From the NCBI RefSeq assembly GCF_001412655.1, contig NZ_CP012996.1, positions 6,014,001 through 6,078,000 on the forward strand: a stretch of DNA of 64,000 nucleotides, given 5' to 3'. Of the stretch, positions 44,390 through 57,619 are shown piece after piece; positions within the stretch are counted from its first letter, which is position 1, and each line of letters begins with the position of its first letter. The notes beneath the pieces are model-generated. The model had not been told where the DNA came from and did no database searches. It saw only the letters and a list, made by a program, of their open reading frames with translations. This DNA is from Pedobacter sp. PACM 27299 (GTDB lineage: Bacteria > Bacteroidota > Bacteroidia > Sphingobacteriales > Sphingobacteriaceae). The position numbers were made by a program, and so were the translations under genes.

Positions 44390-45022
44390 ATGAAGAAGTT
44401 CATCGAAAAGCTACAGTTTATCACACACGATATCCGCCAGCATAGCCATATTGAACAGGCTAACATCGCCTGCTTTGAGGGTGCAAAATGGATTCAATAC
44501 CGTTGTCTGACTAAAAATGATGAAGAACTTTTGGAAGATATCAATGCAATTGCAGGAATCTGTGACGATTGGGGAGCAACCCTGATCGTTACAGATCATA
44601 TTCATCTGAATGGAAAAGCCGATATTCAAGGCTTTCATATAGAAGATATGGATGCTGATTTTGTAAAACTTCGAGAGCAATTGGGAGAAGCGATTACCAT
44701 TGGTGGCTCTTCCAACACTTTAGAAGGCTTGATCAGGCTGGCAGCAGAAGGTGCAGATTATGCCGGATTCGGACCATTTTATACCACCAGAACCAAACCC
44801 AACACCGCGACTTTATTAGGAGTAGAAGGATATGCAAAGGCCATGCAAGTGCTAAAAGCACAAGAAATTAATCTACCCATTCTTGCTGTTGGGGGCGTCA
44901 CCCTTAGCGATATTGATCCGTTAATTGCAACAGGAATTTTCGGAATTGCCGTTTCTGAAGCCATCAACCAGGCGGATGACATGGGTGCTGCGTATCGCGC
45001 ATTTTATGACAGTATCATGTAA
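44390..45022 (+). CDS. thiE: Thiamine phosphate synthase
   Basis: A 210-residue TIM-barrel enzyme that joins HMP-pyrophosphate and thiazole phosphate. The family signature is ADYAGFGPFYTTRTKPNT near residue 123, and VGGVTLSDIDPLIATGIFGI at the C-terminus binds phosphate. The N-terminal IACFEGAKWIQYRCLTKND matches the ThiE strand that orders the substrate. It starts 6 bases after the receptor and shares its riboswitch. No other thiamine biosynthetic gene is nearby; the enzyme may act on salvaged precursors. ThiE/TenI-like paralogues exist, so the exact reaction is likely but not certain. Confidence 0.87.
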   Translation: MKKFIEKLQFITHDIRQHSHIEQANIACFEGAKWIQYRCLTKNDEELLEDINAIAGICDDWGATLIVTDHIHLNGKADIQGFHIEDMDADFVKLREQLGEAITIGGSSNTLEGLIRLAAEGADYAGFGPFYTTRTKPNTATLLGVEGYAKAMQVLKAQEINLPILAVGGVTLSDIDPLIATGIFGIAVSEAINQADDMGAAYRAFYDSIM

Positions 45023-45088
45023 TATTTTTTTAGGCAAGTGTATGTTATTGAATCACCATAACATACATTTGTTTAAAAAAGCCCCTTC

Positions 45089-46363
45089 TTGGAACCTCAG
45101 ATACCTACAGAAAAACCAGATCCTTACGCCGCGCTCCGATTCCAGGAGTTTCGATCCTACCTCGGCATGCGTTTCTTTTTTACGTTTGCCTATCAAATGC
45201 AGGCGGTCATCATTGGATTTCATATATACCACCTGACCAAAGATCCCTTAGCGCTGGGCTTAGTTGGACTTTGCGAAGCAATTCCAGCCATCGGCATCGC
45301 CCTATACGGAGGTTATGTAGCGGATAAATCAGAAAAAAGAGGGTTATTACTAAAAATATTTAGCGGTGTATTCCTGTGTTCATTAATCATGCTGATCGTG
45401 ACCACTCCCCAAATGCATGCCTACGTACCCGTAGATTATATTGTGCCCATCATGTATTTAATGGTATTTGGAATTGGAATTGCCCGAGGATTTTTTAGTC
45501 CGGCAACCTTCTCTTTAATGGCGCAGATTATTCCTAAAAAACTTTATCCTAATTCCAGTACCTGGAACAGCTCCAGCTGGCAGGCAGCTTCTATTTTAGG
45601 TCCTGCCGTAGGTGGATTAATTTACGGCTTCTACGGCATTACTGTCACATATTGTGTCATTCTTTCCTTCATCGGTATTGCCCTAATCTGTATATTTTTC
45701 TTAAAACCCCATCCTCCTACCTTTGTCCCTAAAGAAAGTATTGTAAAAAGTCTGACTGAGGGTGTTCATTTTGTTTTCAAAAACAAAATGATGTTAGGTG
45801 CAATGAGCTTAGACTTATTCTCTGTATTCTTTGGAGGAGCAGTAGCTTTACTTCCCGTATTTGCGAATGATATTTTGAAAGTAGGCTCTGAAGGACTTGG
45901 TTTCATGCGTGCTGCTGCTTCCAGTGGCGCAGTAATTACCATGTTAACCATGACCCGTTTCTCTCCAATGAATAAGCCCTGGAGAAATCTACTAATTGCA
46001 GTTACAGGATTTGGAATAAGTATTATCTGTTATGGTTTATCAAAAAACTTCTATCTCACCCTCGTGTTTTTATTTATGGAAGGTGCTTTCGACAGCATCA
46101 GTGTGATTATCAGATCGACAATCATGCAATTGCTTACTCCTGATGAGATGCGGGGTAGAGTCTCTGCTGTAAATAGCATGTTCATTGGTTCTTCTAATGA
46201 GATTGGAGCCTTTGAGTCCGGCATTACCGCAAAGCTCATGAGAACCGTCCCTGCAGTGGTATTCGGAGGAAGTATGACGATTTTGGTTGCTGGAATTACG
46301 TATCTGAAGACAAAAGGAATGATGAAGTTAACTTTGCAGGAAATCAACGACCAGCAAAATTAA
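45089..46363 (+). CDS. MFS transporter, EntS-like
   Basis: A 424-residue transporter with about 12 predicted helices, starting with TTG at 45089. The N-terminal LRFQEFRSYLGMRFFFTFAY and the loop YGGYVADKSEKRGLLLK resemble the EntS/MFS_3 group that exports enterobactin and other small molecules. Another loop reads SPATFSLMAQIIPKKLYPNS. It is preceded by 66 bases after thiE and has no shared regulatory site. Export of a siderophore-like molecule or a drug is possible; nothing here fixes the substrate. Confidence 0.82.
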   Translation: MEPQIPTEKPDPYAALRFQEFRSYLGMRFFFTFAYQMQAVIIGFHIYHLTKDPLALGLVGLCEAIPAIGIALYGGYVADKSEKRGLLLKIFSGVFLCSLIMLIVTTPQMHAYVPVDYIVPIMYLMVFGIGIARGFFSPATFSLMAQIIPKKLYPNSSTWNSSSWQAASILGPAVGGLIYGFYGITVTYCVILSFIGIALICIFFLKPHPPTFVPKESIVKSLTEGVHFVFKNKMMLGAMSLDLFSVFFGGAVALLPVFANDILKVGSEGLGFMRAAASSGAVITMLTMTRFSPMNKPWRNLLIAVTGFGISIICYGLSKNFYLTLVFLFMEGAFDSISVIIRSTIMQLLTPDEMRGRVSAVNSMFIGSSNEIGAFESGITAKLMRTVPAVVFGGSMTILVAGITYLKTKGMMKLTLQEINDQQN

Positions 46364-46381
46364 CCCCTATTCCTGGAATAC

Positions 46382-48130
46382 CTAGTATTCTATTCTCTCA
46401 CCGACCTGCTGTCTCCACATGGCATAGTACAGCCCTGTTTCCGCCAATAAGTCTTCGTGTTTACCCTGTTCAATAATATGTCCGCGTTCCAAAACAAAAA
46501 TACGGTCTGCATGACGAATAGTCGAAAGCCTGTGGGCGATCAAAATCGTAATATGATTGGTCTGCACAGAAATATCACGGATTGTTGCTGTGATCTCCTC
46601 TTCTGTTAAAGAGTCTAAAGAAGAGGTTGCTTCATCAAATACCAGAATATCTGGTCTGCGCAATAATGCTCTTGCAATTGATAACCTTTGTTTTTCTCCA
46701 CCAGAAACCTTCACTCCACCTTCACCGATTACAGTATCCAAACCTTTATCTGCACGTGCAAGCAAGTTATTGCAAGCAGCTTGTTTCATTACTCGTAAGC
46801 AATCTTCATCCGTAGCATCAGGTCTCACAAACTGCAGGTTTTCCCTGATCGTTCCGGAAAACAATTGTGTATCCTGGGTTACAAAACCAATTTTCTCACG
46901 TAACATATCAAGATCTATCGCTTTGCTCGAAGTATCATTATACAGAACATCACCTTCTATTGGCTGATAAAGCCCTACTAACAGTTTTACCAATGTGGTT
47001 TTTCCAGAGCCTGAAGGCCCAACGAATGCAATGGTCTCCCCATTATGAGTACGGAAATTAATGTCATTCAGCGCATTGTGCTTTCCGGTCAGGTGTCTAA
47101 AGTTCACATCTTTAAACTCAAGACTGGTAATTTTATCAAGTTTAACCGGATTTAGTGGTTTCTCATCTATTGGTGTGCTTAGAATTTTCTTGAAGTTTCC
47201 AAGAGAAACCTCCGCCTCGCGCCAGGAAAGAATTACATTGCCCAGTTCTTGTAAAGGTCCAAAGAGAAAGAAAGAATAAAACAGGAATGAGAAGTATTGC
47301 CCAGCAGAAATTGTATTTTCAAAGATAAGGATCAATAAAACTACCACCATCGTACTACGTACAAAATTGACAGTTGTTCCTTGGACAAAGCTCATACTTC
47401 TTACATATTTCACTTTTCTTAGTTCCAGCCCTAAAATTTTATATGTGGTTTTATTTAACCTTTCGATTTCCTGGCTGGCAAGGCCGAGACTTTTCACCAG
47501 CTCAATATTCCTCAAAGATTCCGTGGTAGAACCCGCTAATGCGGTTGTTTCTGCAACAATAGTCTTTTGAATAGTTTTAATCTTTCTGCTCAGGTACCAA
47601 CTGACAAAACTAATGATTGGAATTGCAGAAAAATAGACGAGTGTTACCTTATAACTTACCGTAACCGAGTACACAATAACGAATACCATCCCTATCAAAC
47701 TCACGAAAAGAATACTGATAAACGCGGTAATAAATTTTTCCGAATCAAGACGAACCTTTTGTAGAATTCCTAATGTTTCCCCACTTCTCTGGTCTTCGAA
47801 TACCTGATAAGGTAATTCAAGAGAATGCTTCAGTCCATCGGCGTACATACTAGCTCCAACCTTCTGGACGATAATGCTGGTAAAGTAATCCTGGAAATTC
47901 TTGGCAATTCTAGACACCATTGCAGCGCCCACACTCAGGCCAACTAGCCCAAGTACTCCCCATACAAATTCGCTTCTTTGCAACACGTCTTTTTTCTGAA
48001 TGAACTCATCCACTATTCTACCCGTAATATAAGGGTCTAATAAGGAGAATCCAATGTTGATTGCTGCTAGTAAAAGTGCTAGTGCAACCACCCATTTATG
48101 AGCACTTAAATATTCAAGTAGTAATTTCAT
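46382..48130 (-). CDS. ABC exporter, fused permease and ATPase
   Basis: A 582-residue B-type half-transporter from the ATG at 48128-48130 (MKLLLEYLSAHKW). The frame is open to 48181, but that region contains the frr terminator and a TATTTTTG -7 box (48146-48153), so the shorter start is preferred. About 310 residues with six helices precede the ATPase domain with Walker A GPSGSGKTT, signature VSGGEKQRLSIARALL, Walker B ILVFDEATSSLD and AHRLST. It resembles multidrug or lipid exporters of the MsbA/LmrA type, but it is not the same as the MsbA-like protein at 3610. Substrate unknown. Confidence 0.87.
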   Translation of the reverse strand: MKLLLEYLSAHKWVVALALLLAAINIGFSLLDPYITGRIVDEFIQKKDVLQRSEFVWGVLGLVGLSVGAAMVSRIAKNFQDYFTSIIVQKVGASMYADGLKHSLELPYQVFEDQRSGETLGILQKVRLDSEKFITAFISILFVSLIGMVFVIVYSVTVSYKVTLVYFSAIPIISFVSWYLSRKIKTIQKTIVAETTALAGSTTESLRNIELVKSLGLASQEIERLNKTTYKILGLELRKVKYVRSMSFVQGTTVNFVRSTMVVVLLILIFENTISAGQYFSFLFYSFFLFGPLQELGNVILSWREAEVSLGNFKKILSTPIDEKPLNPVKLDKITSLEFKDVNFRHLTGKHNALNDINFRTHNGETIAFVGPSGSGKTTLVKLLVGLYQPIEGDVLYNDTSSKAIDLDMLREKIGFVTQDTQLFSGTIRENLQFVRPDATDEDCLRVMKQAACNNLLARADKGLDTVIGEGGVKVSGGEKQRLSIARALLRRPDILVFDEATSSLDSLTEEEITATIRDISVQTNHITILIAHRLSTIRHADRIFVLERGHIIEQGKHEDLLAETGLYYAMWRQQVGERIEY

Positions 48131-48156
48131 GTAATTAAATCTAGCCAAAAATAAAT

Positions 48157-48188
48157 AAAGGGAATGAAGCATTAGCTCCATTCCCTTT
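48157..48188 (-). terminator. Terminator of frr
   Basis: AAAGGGAATG (48157-48166) pairs with CATTCCCTTT (48179-48188). On the minus strand TTTATTTATTTTTG follows. It lies 29 bases past the frr stop and overlaps the upstream extension of the ABC gene. Confidence 0.8.
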
Positions 48189-48216
48189 AAATTACAAGTA
48201 AATTATAAATCAGGTT

Positions 48217-48780
48217 TTAAACCGTCATGATATCTTTTTCTTTTGCTTCAGCATGTTTATCCACCTTGATAATATATGCGTCAGTTATTTTTTGCACTTC
48301 GCCTTCTCCGGTTTTGATTTCATCATCAGAGACACTTTCACCTTTTAGCTTCTTAATTTTCTCGTTGGCATCTTTACGGATATTACGAATGGTAATTTTT
48401 CCGCGTTCTGCTTCTTCTTTTACCTTTTTAACAAGCTCTCTTCTGCGTTCTTCAGTTAGCGGAGGAACTACTAAACGGATTACCACACCATCATTCTGAG
48501 GGTTAATTCCAATGTTCGCTTCCATGATGGCACGTTCAATAGGAACTAACATATTTTTTTCCCAAGGCTGAACGAGTAAAGTACGTGCATCTGGCGTATT
48601 GATACTTGCTACTTGAGATAAGCCAGTGGCACTACCATAATAATCTACAAATATGCCGTCTAACATTCCTGCAGAAGCTTTTCCCGCACGAATTTTTGTC
48701 AATTCAGATTCACAATGGTCAATAGCTTTGTCCATGCTTGCCTGAGCGTCTTGTAGTTGTTTCTTTATGAGGTCATTCAT
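48217..48780 (-). CDS. frr: Ribosome recycling factor
   Basis: A 187-residue RRF, which with EF-G splits post-termination ribosomes. It shows the family blocks IRAGKASAGMLDGIFVDYYG, SINTPDARTLLVQPWE, the hinge and helix VPPLTEERRRELVKKVKEEA and a C-terminal helix. Length is standard (185). It follows pyrH on the same strand after 40 bases, as in many bacteria, and has its own candidate -7 box TATTTTTG (48798-48805). It also has its own terminator. Confidence 0.97.
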   Translation of the reverse strand: MNDLIKKQLQDAQASMDKAIDHCESELTKIRAGKASAGMLDGIFVDYYGSATGLSQVASINTPDARTLLVQPWEKNMLVPIERAIMEANIGINPQNDGVVIRLVVPPLTEERRRELVKKVKEEAERGKITIRNIRKDANEKIKKLKGESVSDDEIKTGEGEVQKITDAYIIKVDKHAEAKEKDIMTV

Positions 48781-48820
48781 GTTTTGTAAAATTTAACCAA
48801 AAATATAAAATTTATTAGAA

Positions 48821-49528
48821 TCAGACCTTAACAAGTGTTCCAATCTCTTCACCCTTGGCAATTTTCATGAAATTACCGGTTTTATTCATATCAAAAACGA
48901 TAATAGGAAGTTCATTTTCTTCACACAGGGTGAAGGCAGTCATATCCATTACGTTTAAACCTTTATCATAAACTTCTTTGAAAGAAATTTTTTCATATTT
49001 TGTTGCTGTAGGGTCTTTCTCAGGATCTGCAGTGTAAATTCCATCTACACGTGTTCCTTTAAGTACTACATCCGCTTTAATTTCAATTGCTCTTAAAGCA
49101 GCCGCAGAATCAGTTGTGAAATAAGGATTACCAGTACCAGCACCAAAAATCACCACACGGCCTTTTTCAAGGTGACGTACCGCTCTTCTACGAATAAATG
49201 GTTCACAGATTTGCTCCATTTTAATTGCAGTCAGCAAACGTGTTTTTAAACCCACTTTTTCCAGGGCATCTTGTAGTGCCATACTGTTGATTACGGTCGC
49301 TAACATTCCCATATAATCAGCCTGTGCACGATCCATACCCGACTTTTCGGCGCTTAAACCTCTAAAAATATTCCCACCTCCAATAACTATTGCTATTTCA
49401 AGGCCTTCATCATGTACCGCTTTAATGTCTTCAGCGTACTGTCTAACACGCTCATTATCAATACCATATTGTTTATCGCCCATCAGCGACTCGCCACTTA
49501 ATTTCAGCAGAATCCGTTTATACTTCAT
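48821..49528 (-). CDS. pyrH: Uridylate kinase
   Basis: A 235-residue hexameric UMP kinase. The family blocks are [20 protein letters not shown] at the start, [48 protein letters not shown] and [16 protein letters not shown]. It makes UDP for nucleotide synthesis, downstream of the carbamoyl phosphate made by CarB. A -7 box TATTTTTG (49534-49541) is only 5 bases before the ATG, implying a leaderless transcript. It is followed by frr. Confidence 0.97.
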   Translation of the reverse strand: MKYKRILLKLSGESLMGDKQYGIDNERVRQYAEDIKAVHDEGLEIAIVIGGGNIFRGLSAEKSGMDRAQADYMGMLATVINSMALQDALEKVGLKTRLLTAIKMEQICEPFIRRRAVRHLEKGRVVIFGAGTGNPYFTTDSAAALRAIEIKADVVLKGTRVDGIYTADPEKDPTATKYEKISFKEVYDKGLNVMDMTAFTLCEENELPIIVFDMNKTGNFMKIAKGEEIGTLVKV

Positions 49529-49566
49529 GAGTCCAAAAATAACTATTTGTTTTAATTAATCATGGC

Positions 49567-50673
49567 TCAAATGTGCAAACCCTTTACAAAAACTTTCTTT
49601 AGCTGCAGCTCGGGAGATAAAAACAGTAAATCAGCATCGCTGCCTACATTTAAAGTCCCTTTTGTTTTTAAAATACCCATTAATAGTGCGGGATTTTTTG
49701 ATGCAAGTTCTAAAGCTCCTTCTATTGGAATATCGCAATGTTTAACACAATTCTGAACCGCTTGTAAAAGGGTAATATTTGAGCCTGAAAGCGTACCTTC
49801 AGCAGTCACAAACTTGTCGCCCTGAAGTTCATGTTGATAAGGCCCTATTGCGCAAGCCGTTACTGCATCCGTAATTAAGAATAACCTATCTTTCATCGCT
49901 TTGTACGTCATTTTAACGACTTCAAGGTTCACATGACAGCCATCAGCAATGATACTAGCCATTGCAGTAGGATGATTCATTACTGCCACAGGCAGATTAG
50001 GAGCTCTGTGATGAATCGAAGGCATTGCATTGAACAAATGCGTGGTTGTCTTAAAACCACTGTTATAAGCCGTTGTAGCCTGATCAAAATCAGCATCACT
50101 ATGCCCTAGGGACAATATGATTCCCTGATCAACTAAATAACGGATTACCTCCTCGTCCTGCAACTCTGCGGCTATAGTCATCATTTTAACTGTACCATCC
50201 GCATAGTCCAGCAGTTTCTTTACCTCATCCAGGCTTGCTTTATAGATGTATTCTGCTATATGTGCTCCCCTACGTTTGGGATTGATATAAGGTCCTTCCA
50301 GATGAAGTCCTAAAAACCCTTTAGCTTCGCTACGATAAACTTTTGCTGCATCCAGGCATTGATAGACGATTTCGGGACTATTTGTTGCCACACAAGCTAA
50401 AAAGCTAGTTGTTCCTTTAGATATTAGATCTTCATCCATCTGTTTTAACGTTTCAGCCGTGGGATATGCGGAAAAGAGATTTCCGCCACTACCATAAATC
50501 TGAAGGTCAATAAAAGCAGGAGAGACATAGTCTCCGGCTGCATCTATAATTTCATAGTCAGCTGGAACAGCTTCATTAGAGATTCGACTAATCTTTCCAT
50601 TTTCAATAAAAATGGTTTGACCTTTTAGGAGTGGGCTGTCACTAAAAAACTGACTATTGGTTATCGCAATCAT
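49567..50673 (-). CDS. nagA: N-acetylglucosamine-6-phosphate deacetylase
   Basis: A 368-residue amidohydrolase that converts GlcNAc-6-P to GlcN-6-P, returning aminosugar to glycolysis or to GlmS products. The metal-site and substrate motifs are FIDLQIYGSGGNLFSA near residue 57, HLEGPYINPKRRGAH near 123, LSLGHSDADF near 190 and LITDAVTACAIG near 265, with the catalytic Asp in that stretch. Metal ligands His/Glu differ slightly between family subtypes. It follows no promoter I could confirm. It is close to pyrH (38 bases between stop and pyrH start) on the same strand. Confidence 0.92.
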   Translation of the reverse strand: MIAITNSQFFSDSPLLKGQTIFIENGKISRISNEAVPADYEIIDAAGDYVSPAFIDLQIYGSGGNLFSAYPTAETLKQMDEDLISKGTTSFLACVATNSPEIVYQCLDAAKVYRSEAKGFLGLHLEGPYINPKRRGAHIAEYIYKASLDEVKKLLDYADGTVKMMTIAAELQDEEVIRYLVDQGIILSLGHSDADFDQATTAYNSGFKTTTHLFNAMPSIHHRAPNLPVAVMNHPTAMASIIADGCHVNLEVVKMTYKAMKDRLFLITDAVTACAIGPYQHELQGDKFVTAEGTLSGSNITLLQAVQNCVKHCDIPIEGALELASKNPALLMGILKTKGTLNVGSDADLLFLSPELQLKKVFVKGLHI

Positions 50674-50890
50674 AATTAGATGTATTTAAGATATCCAAAT
50701 ATAAGCGAGTCCTTCAGATATCACTAGCTAATTGAGAAAAGAAGATGTATATTAAATTTTATCTCAAATAGGTCATAATGACGTAACATTGATCTAAGCC
50801 AAGAAAAACATGGTAGCTGCTAATATAGCTTAAGAGCAACGCTGCCTACTCGGAACCTTCATCAACAGAAAAAAAGGCGGTATACAAGAA
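50674..50890. other. Intergenic region between nagA and the rRNA operon
   Basis: AT-rich, with no open frame of note and no motif beyond the terminator hairpin of the 5S gene at its end. Confidence 0.5.
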
Positions 50891-50920
50891 AAGCCTGTAG
50901 TTTCCTACAGGCTTCCTTTA
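50884..50920 (-). terminator. Terminator of rRNA operon 1
   Basis: AAGCCTGTAG (50891-50900) pairs with CTACAGGCTT (50905-50914) around loop TTTC; T-rich sequence follows on the minus strand. The same hairpin occurs after both 5S genes of operon 2. Confidence 0.75.
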
Positions 50921-50923
50921 AGA

Positions 50924-51034
50924 TTTGGCACCGACCTACTCTCCCACGTGTTACCGCAGTACCATCGGCTCTGGCGGGCTTGACTTCTCTGTTCGGAATG
51001 GGAAGAGGTAGACACCGCCGATATAGGCACCTAA
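50924..51034 (-). rRNA. rrf: 5S ribosomal RNA, operon 1
   Basis: About 111 bases read on the minus strand with the conserved GGTGTCTACC, CCCATTCCGAACAGAGAAGT and GATGGTACTGCGG-type blocks. Ends are approximate. It is the last gene of operon 1, and its sequence equals the first 5S of operon 2 (57810-57920). Confidence 0.95.
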
Positions 51035-51130
51035 ATATTTTTATTGTTTGCTTTTCCGTATCAGGTATCCTTAGCAAAAGCTATCGGTATTCCCCTATAC
51101 ACGAACCATATTCTATGGCCCACAAACAGT

Positions 51131-51172
51131 GACATATTATTGAAAGAAGTTATTATGAAGAACAAACAACAG
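51131..51172 (-). other. 23S processing stem, 3' arm, operon 1
   Basis: The sequence at 51131-51172 is nearly complementary to 54162-54204, over about 40 bases. The two flank 23S, as in RNase III processing stems of pre-rRNA. The matching arms in operon 2 are 58017-58058 and about 61050-61092. Confidence 0.7.
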
Positions 51173-51184
51173 TTTATTGCTCTT

Positions 51185-54057
<2,873 letters not shown>

Positions 54058-54161
54058 TTCTCTCCATAGCCTTTTGCGCCTATGGAAATGCTTTTTTGAT
54101 TGTCGTTATCTTCTTAGTTTGTCGTAATTGCTTACTTCATCCCTCCAAGCTAACAACGTCT

Positions 54162-54204
54162 CTATTGTTGTTTGCTCTTCTTTATTAACTTCTTCCAATA
54201 TGTC
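54162..54204 (-). other. 23S processing stem, 5' arm, operon 1
   Basis: It pairs with 51131-51172 across the whole 23S gene. It lies just downstream of the boxA-like site in the spacer. Confidence 0.65.
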
Positions 54205-54211
54205 AAAGAAC
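54201..54211 (-). promoter_or_regulatory. boxA-like antitermination site, operon 1
   Basis: On the minus strand GTTCTTTGACA resembles the rRNA boxA consensus (TGCTCTTTAACA) recognised by NusB/S10. It sits between tRNA-Ala and 23S. The same element is at 61089-61099 in operon 2. NusA, encoded in this window, is part of that complex in E. coli. Confidence 0.5.
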
Positions 54212-54276
54212 TTTAGTTCCCCTAATTGCCTACTGGCAACTATATTTATGGCCTCTCGTATTTAGACCGGGTAATG

Positions 54277-54350
54277 TGGAGAATAACGGAGTCGAACCGT
54301 TGACCTCCTGCGTGCAAGGCAGGCGCTCTAGCCAGCTGAGCTAATCCCCC
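54277..54350 (-). tRNA. tRNA-Ala (UGC), operon 1
   Basis: 74 bases. It begins GGGGGATTAGCTCAGCTGG, has anticodon TGC in CTTGCAC, a T-loop GTTCGACTC and discriminator A. CCA is not encoded. It lies in the 16S-23S spacer. Confidence 0.96.
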
Positions 54351-54364
54351 TTAGAGTATATATG

Positions 54365-54438
54365 TAGTCCCGAGCAGATTTGAACTGCTGACCCCTACAT
54401 TATCAGTGTAGTGCTCTAACCAACTGAGCTACGGGACT
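54365..54438 (-). tRNA. tRNA-Ile (GAU), operon 1
   Basis: 74 bases starting AGTCCCGTAGCTCAGTTGG, with anticodon GAT in CTGATAAT and T-loop GTTCAAATC. It is 14 bases upstream of tRNA-Ala in transcription order (Ile then Ala), the usual spacer arrangement. Confidence 0.96.
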
Positions 54439-54570
54439 AGGTTAAATTCAGCTTCGGTAATTGTTCTGAGGTGTCTCATTCACAATCCCTGTAGCCTCAT
54501 CCACTCCCTCGCTTAGTCAGAAACACTTTATGATGCTTCATTCTATGGGTTTTTCTTTTGAGATTTTATT

Positions 54571-54596
54571 GTCATTTATATCATTTACGTAGCGAG
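54571..54596 (-). other. 16S processing stem, 3' arm, operon 1
   Basis: GTCATTTATA and ACGTAGCGAG here pair with CTCGCTACGT and TATAAATGAC at 56272-56294. The two arms flank 16S, with a six-base bulge in this arm. Confidence 0.65.
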
Positions 54597-54612
54597 TAGT
54601 CTGAACTACTCC

Positions 54613-56136
<1,524 letters not shown>

Positions 56137-56271
56137 AAAATGTTGTGTTTGAACGCTGACCATTCTTAACTTGTTAATAATAGTCTTTATTCTTTTTTGT
56201 ATTGTCTGTCAGTTTCTGACTCGAAATAATAGCTTTGGTTTTCATGTACTTTGAAACTGTACTATCTGTAC

Positions 56272-56294
56272 CTCGCTACGTTTATAAATGACAT
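56272..56294 (-). other. 16S processing stem, 5' arm, operon 1
   Basis: It pairs with 54571-54596. It lies in the transcribed leader about 135 bases before the 16S 5' end. Confidence 0.6.
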
Positions 56295-56421
56295 CTCTTT
56301 AATGAACTTCTCGAATCACCTCGCGGATCTTCTTTATATGTTGCAATCGAATTTCGATTGTTTCAGTCTTTTTGTTTTGTTATCAAACTCCGTTTGGTAA
56401 CCCCCGTTTTTGTTCGGACTG

Positions 56422-56451
56422 CAAAGGTAGAAATCTTTTTGTTATTGTCAA
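56422..56451 (-). promoter_or_regulatory. rRNA promoter P2, operon 1
   Basis: On the minus strand TTG (56449-56451, in TTGACA), 19 bases, then TACCTTTG (56422-56429). This is an exact Bacteroidota consensus. The transcript would start about 280 bases before 16S. Confidence 0.8.
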
Positions 56452-56588
56452 GCTTTATTTGAAAATAAATCTTTTTGTTTTTCTGGTGGTTAAACCGGCA
56501 AAACCGACTTTAACAAACTCCTGCTGCAATCTTTCAAAATCTTCTCTCTGTATCTCTTTCACTCAAACCCTTCCTCCGAAGCGGGATG

Positions 56589-56619
56589 CAAAAGTAGGAA
56601 AATTAACCGGCTCTGCAAA
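56589..56619 (-). promoter_or_regulatory. rRNA promoter P1, operon 1
   Basis: On the minus strand TTTG (56616-56619), 19 bases, then TACTTTTG (56589-56596). It has the same 19-base spacing as P2 and lies 167 bases upstream of it. Sequence identity with operon 2 ends just beyond this promoter. Confidence 0.75.
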
Positions 56620-56622
56620 CAT

Positions 56623-57584
56623 TAATTTTAAAATAATCGGTTTAGGATCGATTATGAAGGGTTTTCAATATGCGCATTCGCAGCAGTAGTCCCCAACTCC
56701 CTGTACATTAGACGTATTCTATAGATATCGCTGTTTGAAATAATTGAAACTAATTTGAAGCCATTGCGGCAATAAGGTATGATTCGGATTAAAATCCACA
56801 GAACAGATGCGCTCTTAACCTAGGAATGATCAGTAAAAACGTCATCTTTTGTGGTAAGCCCCAGAAAAATTGATGGGATTAACCTCAAAACTGAAATGCC
56901 AGCTGCAAAAATCCCTGTTTCAAAATAAAGTTTAAACTTTCCAGCGCTACATACGGGCAGATCCTGACCTCCCAGAGAGACAGCAGACTATAAACAGATG
57001 AATCGACCCAGACTTATAGTATACAACTCGCTTTATAATCATTGATATCATGGGAGCTGATCAGCTCTCCGGTAATGATGAATGATGAGCATACGGTAAT
57101 CGTTTTTTGTGGTTCAGTTATCCGGTGCTTGACCGCCTCTTTAAACAACAAGTTTGGCCAGCAATCATGGAAGAATAGTAAGTACAGGAAATAAATGCAT
57201 TTAAAATCCTTATAATTAGTCTGTGCATTAAGAGCTGCTGTATGCTGTAATACGTTTTTCAAATACAAGAAAAGGCAGTTTAAGCAAATATGATAGATAA
57301 TTTAGCTAGGCAACCAGCAGTAAGAGATGAAACCCAATTTCAGGATCCCTTGCTGACAAGCTATGTTCAGGTACAACATTTCCTGCTCATGCATTCAAAT
57401 CTAAGCTATCAGGACGCCAATCCAGCAGCAGCGCCCATTCCTGCATGAGTCCTGGTTTCAATAAGAGATCAAAATTTAAAAAACATAGACCAGCTCAATA
57501 CCTCAGCAGGGTCCAGCCCAGGGGAAACTAAACTTAGGAAAGCACAGATGGTATGCTCCCAATAAAAAATCCCTGTAAACAAGA
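56623..57584. other. Spacer between the two rRNA operons
   Basis: 962 bases without a supportable gene. A 52-residue frame at 57290-57448 (plus; MIDNLARQPAVRDETQF...) and an 84-residue frame at 57014-57268 (minus) resemble nothing I know. The spacer is not repeated beyond operon 2, so the tandem units differ here. Confidence 0.4.
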
Positions 57585-57610
57585 AAAGCCTGCAGTTTCC
57601 TACAGGCTTT
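57585..57610 (-). terminator. Terminator after the extra 5S gene
   Basis: AAAGCCTGCAG (57585-57595) pairs with CTACAGGCTTT (57600-57610). The single mismatch is a G-U wobble in the minus-strand RNA. It is the divergent copy of the 5S terminator hairpin. Confidence 0.7.
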
Positions 57611-57619
57611 CTTTTAAGA

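Noticed and set aside
46382..48181. Longer ABC exporter starting at 48181
   Set aside because: The extra 17 residues fall within the frr terminator and upstream of the TATTTTTG promoter box.
57014..57268. 84-codon minus-strand frame in the rRNA spacer
   Set aside because: No recognisable family, poor composition and no promoter; probably chance.
57290..57448. 52-codon plus-strand frame (MIDNLARQPAVRDETQF...)
   Set aside because: It looks mildly coding but has no known relative, no ribosome-binding context and no neighbours; kept only as a note.
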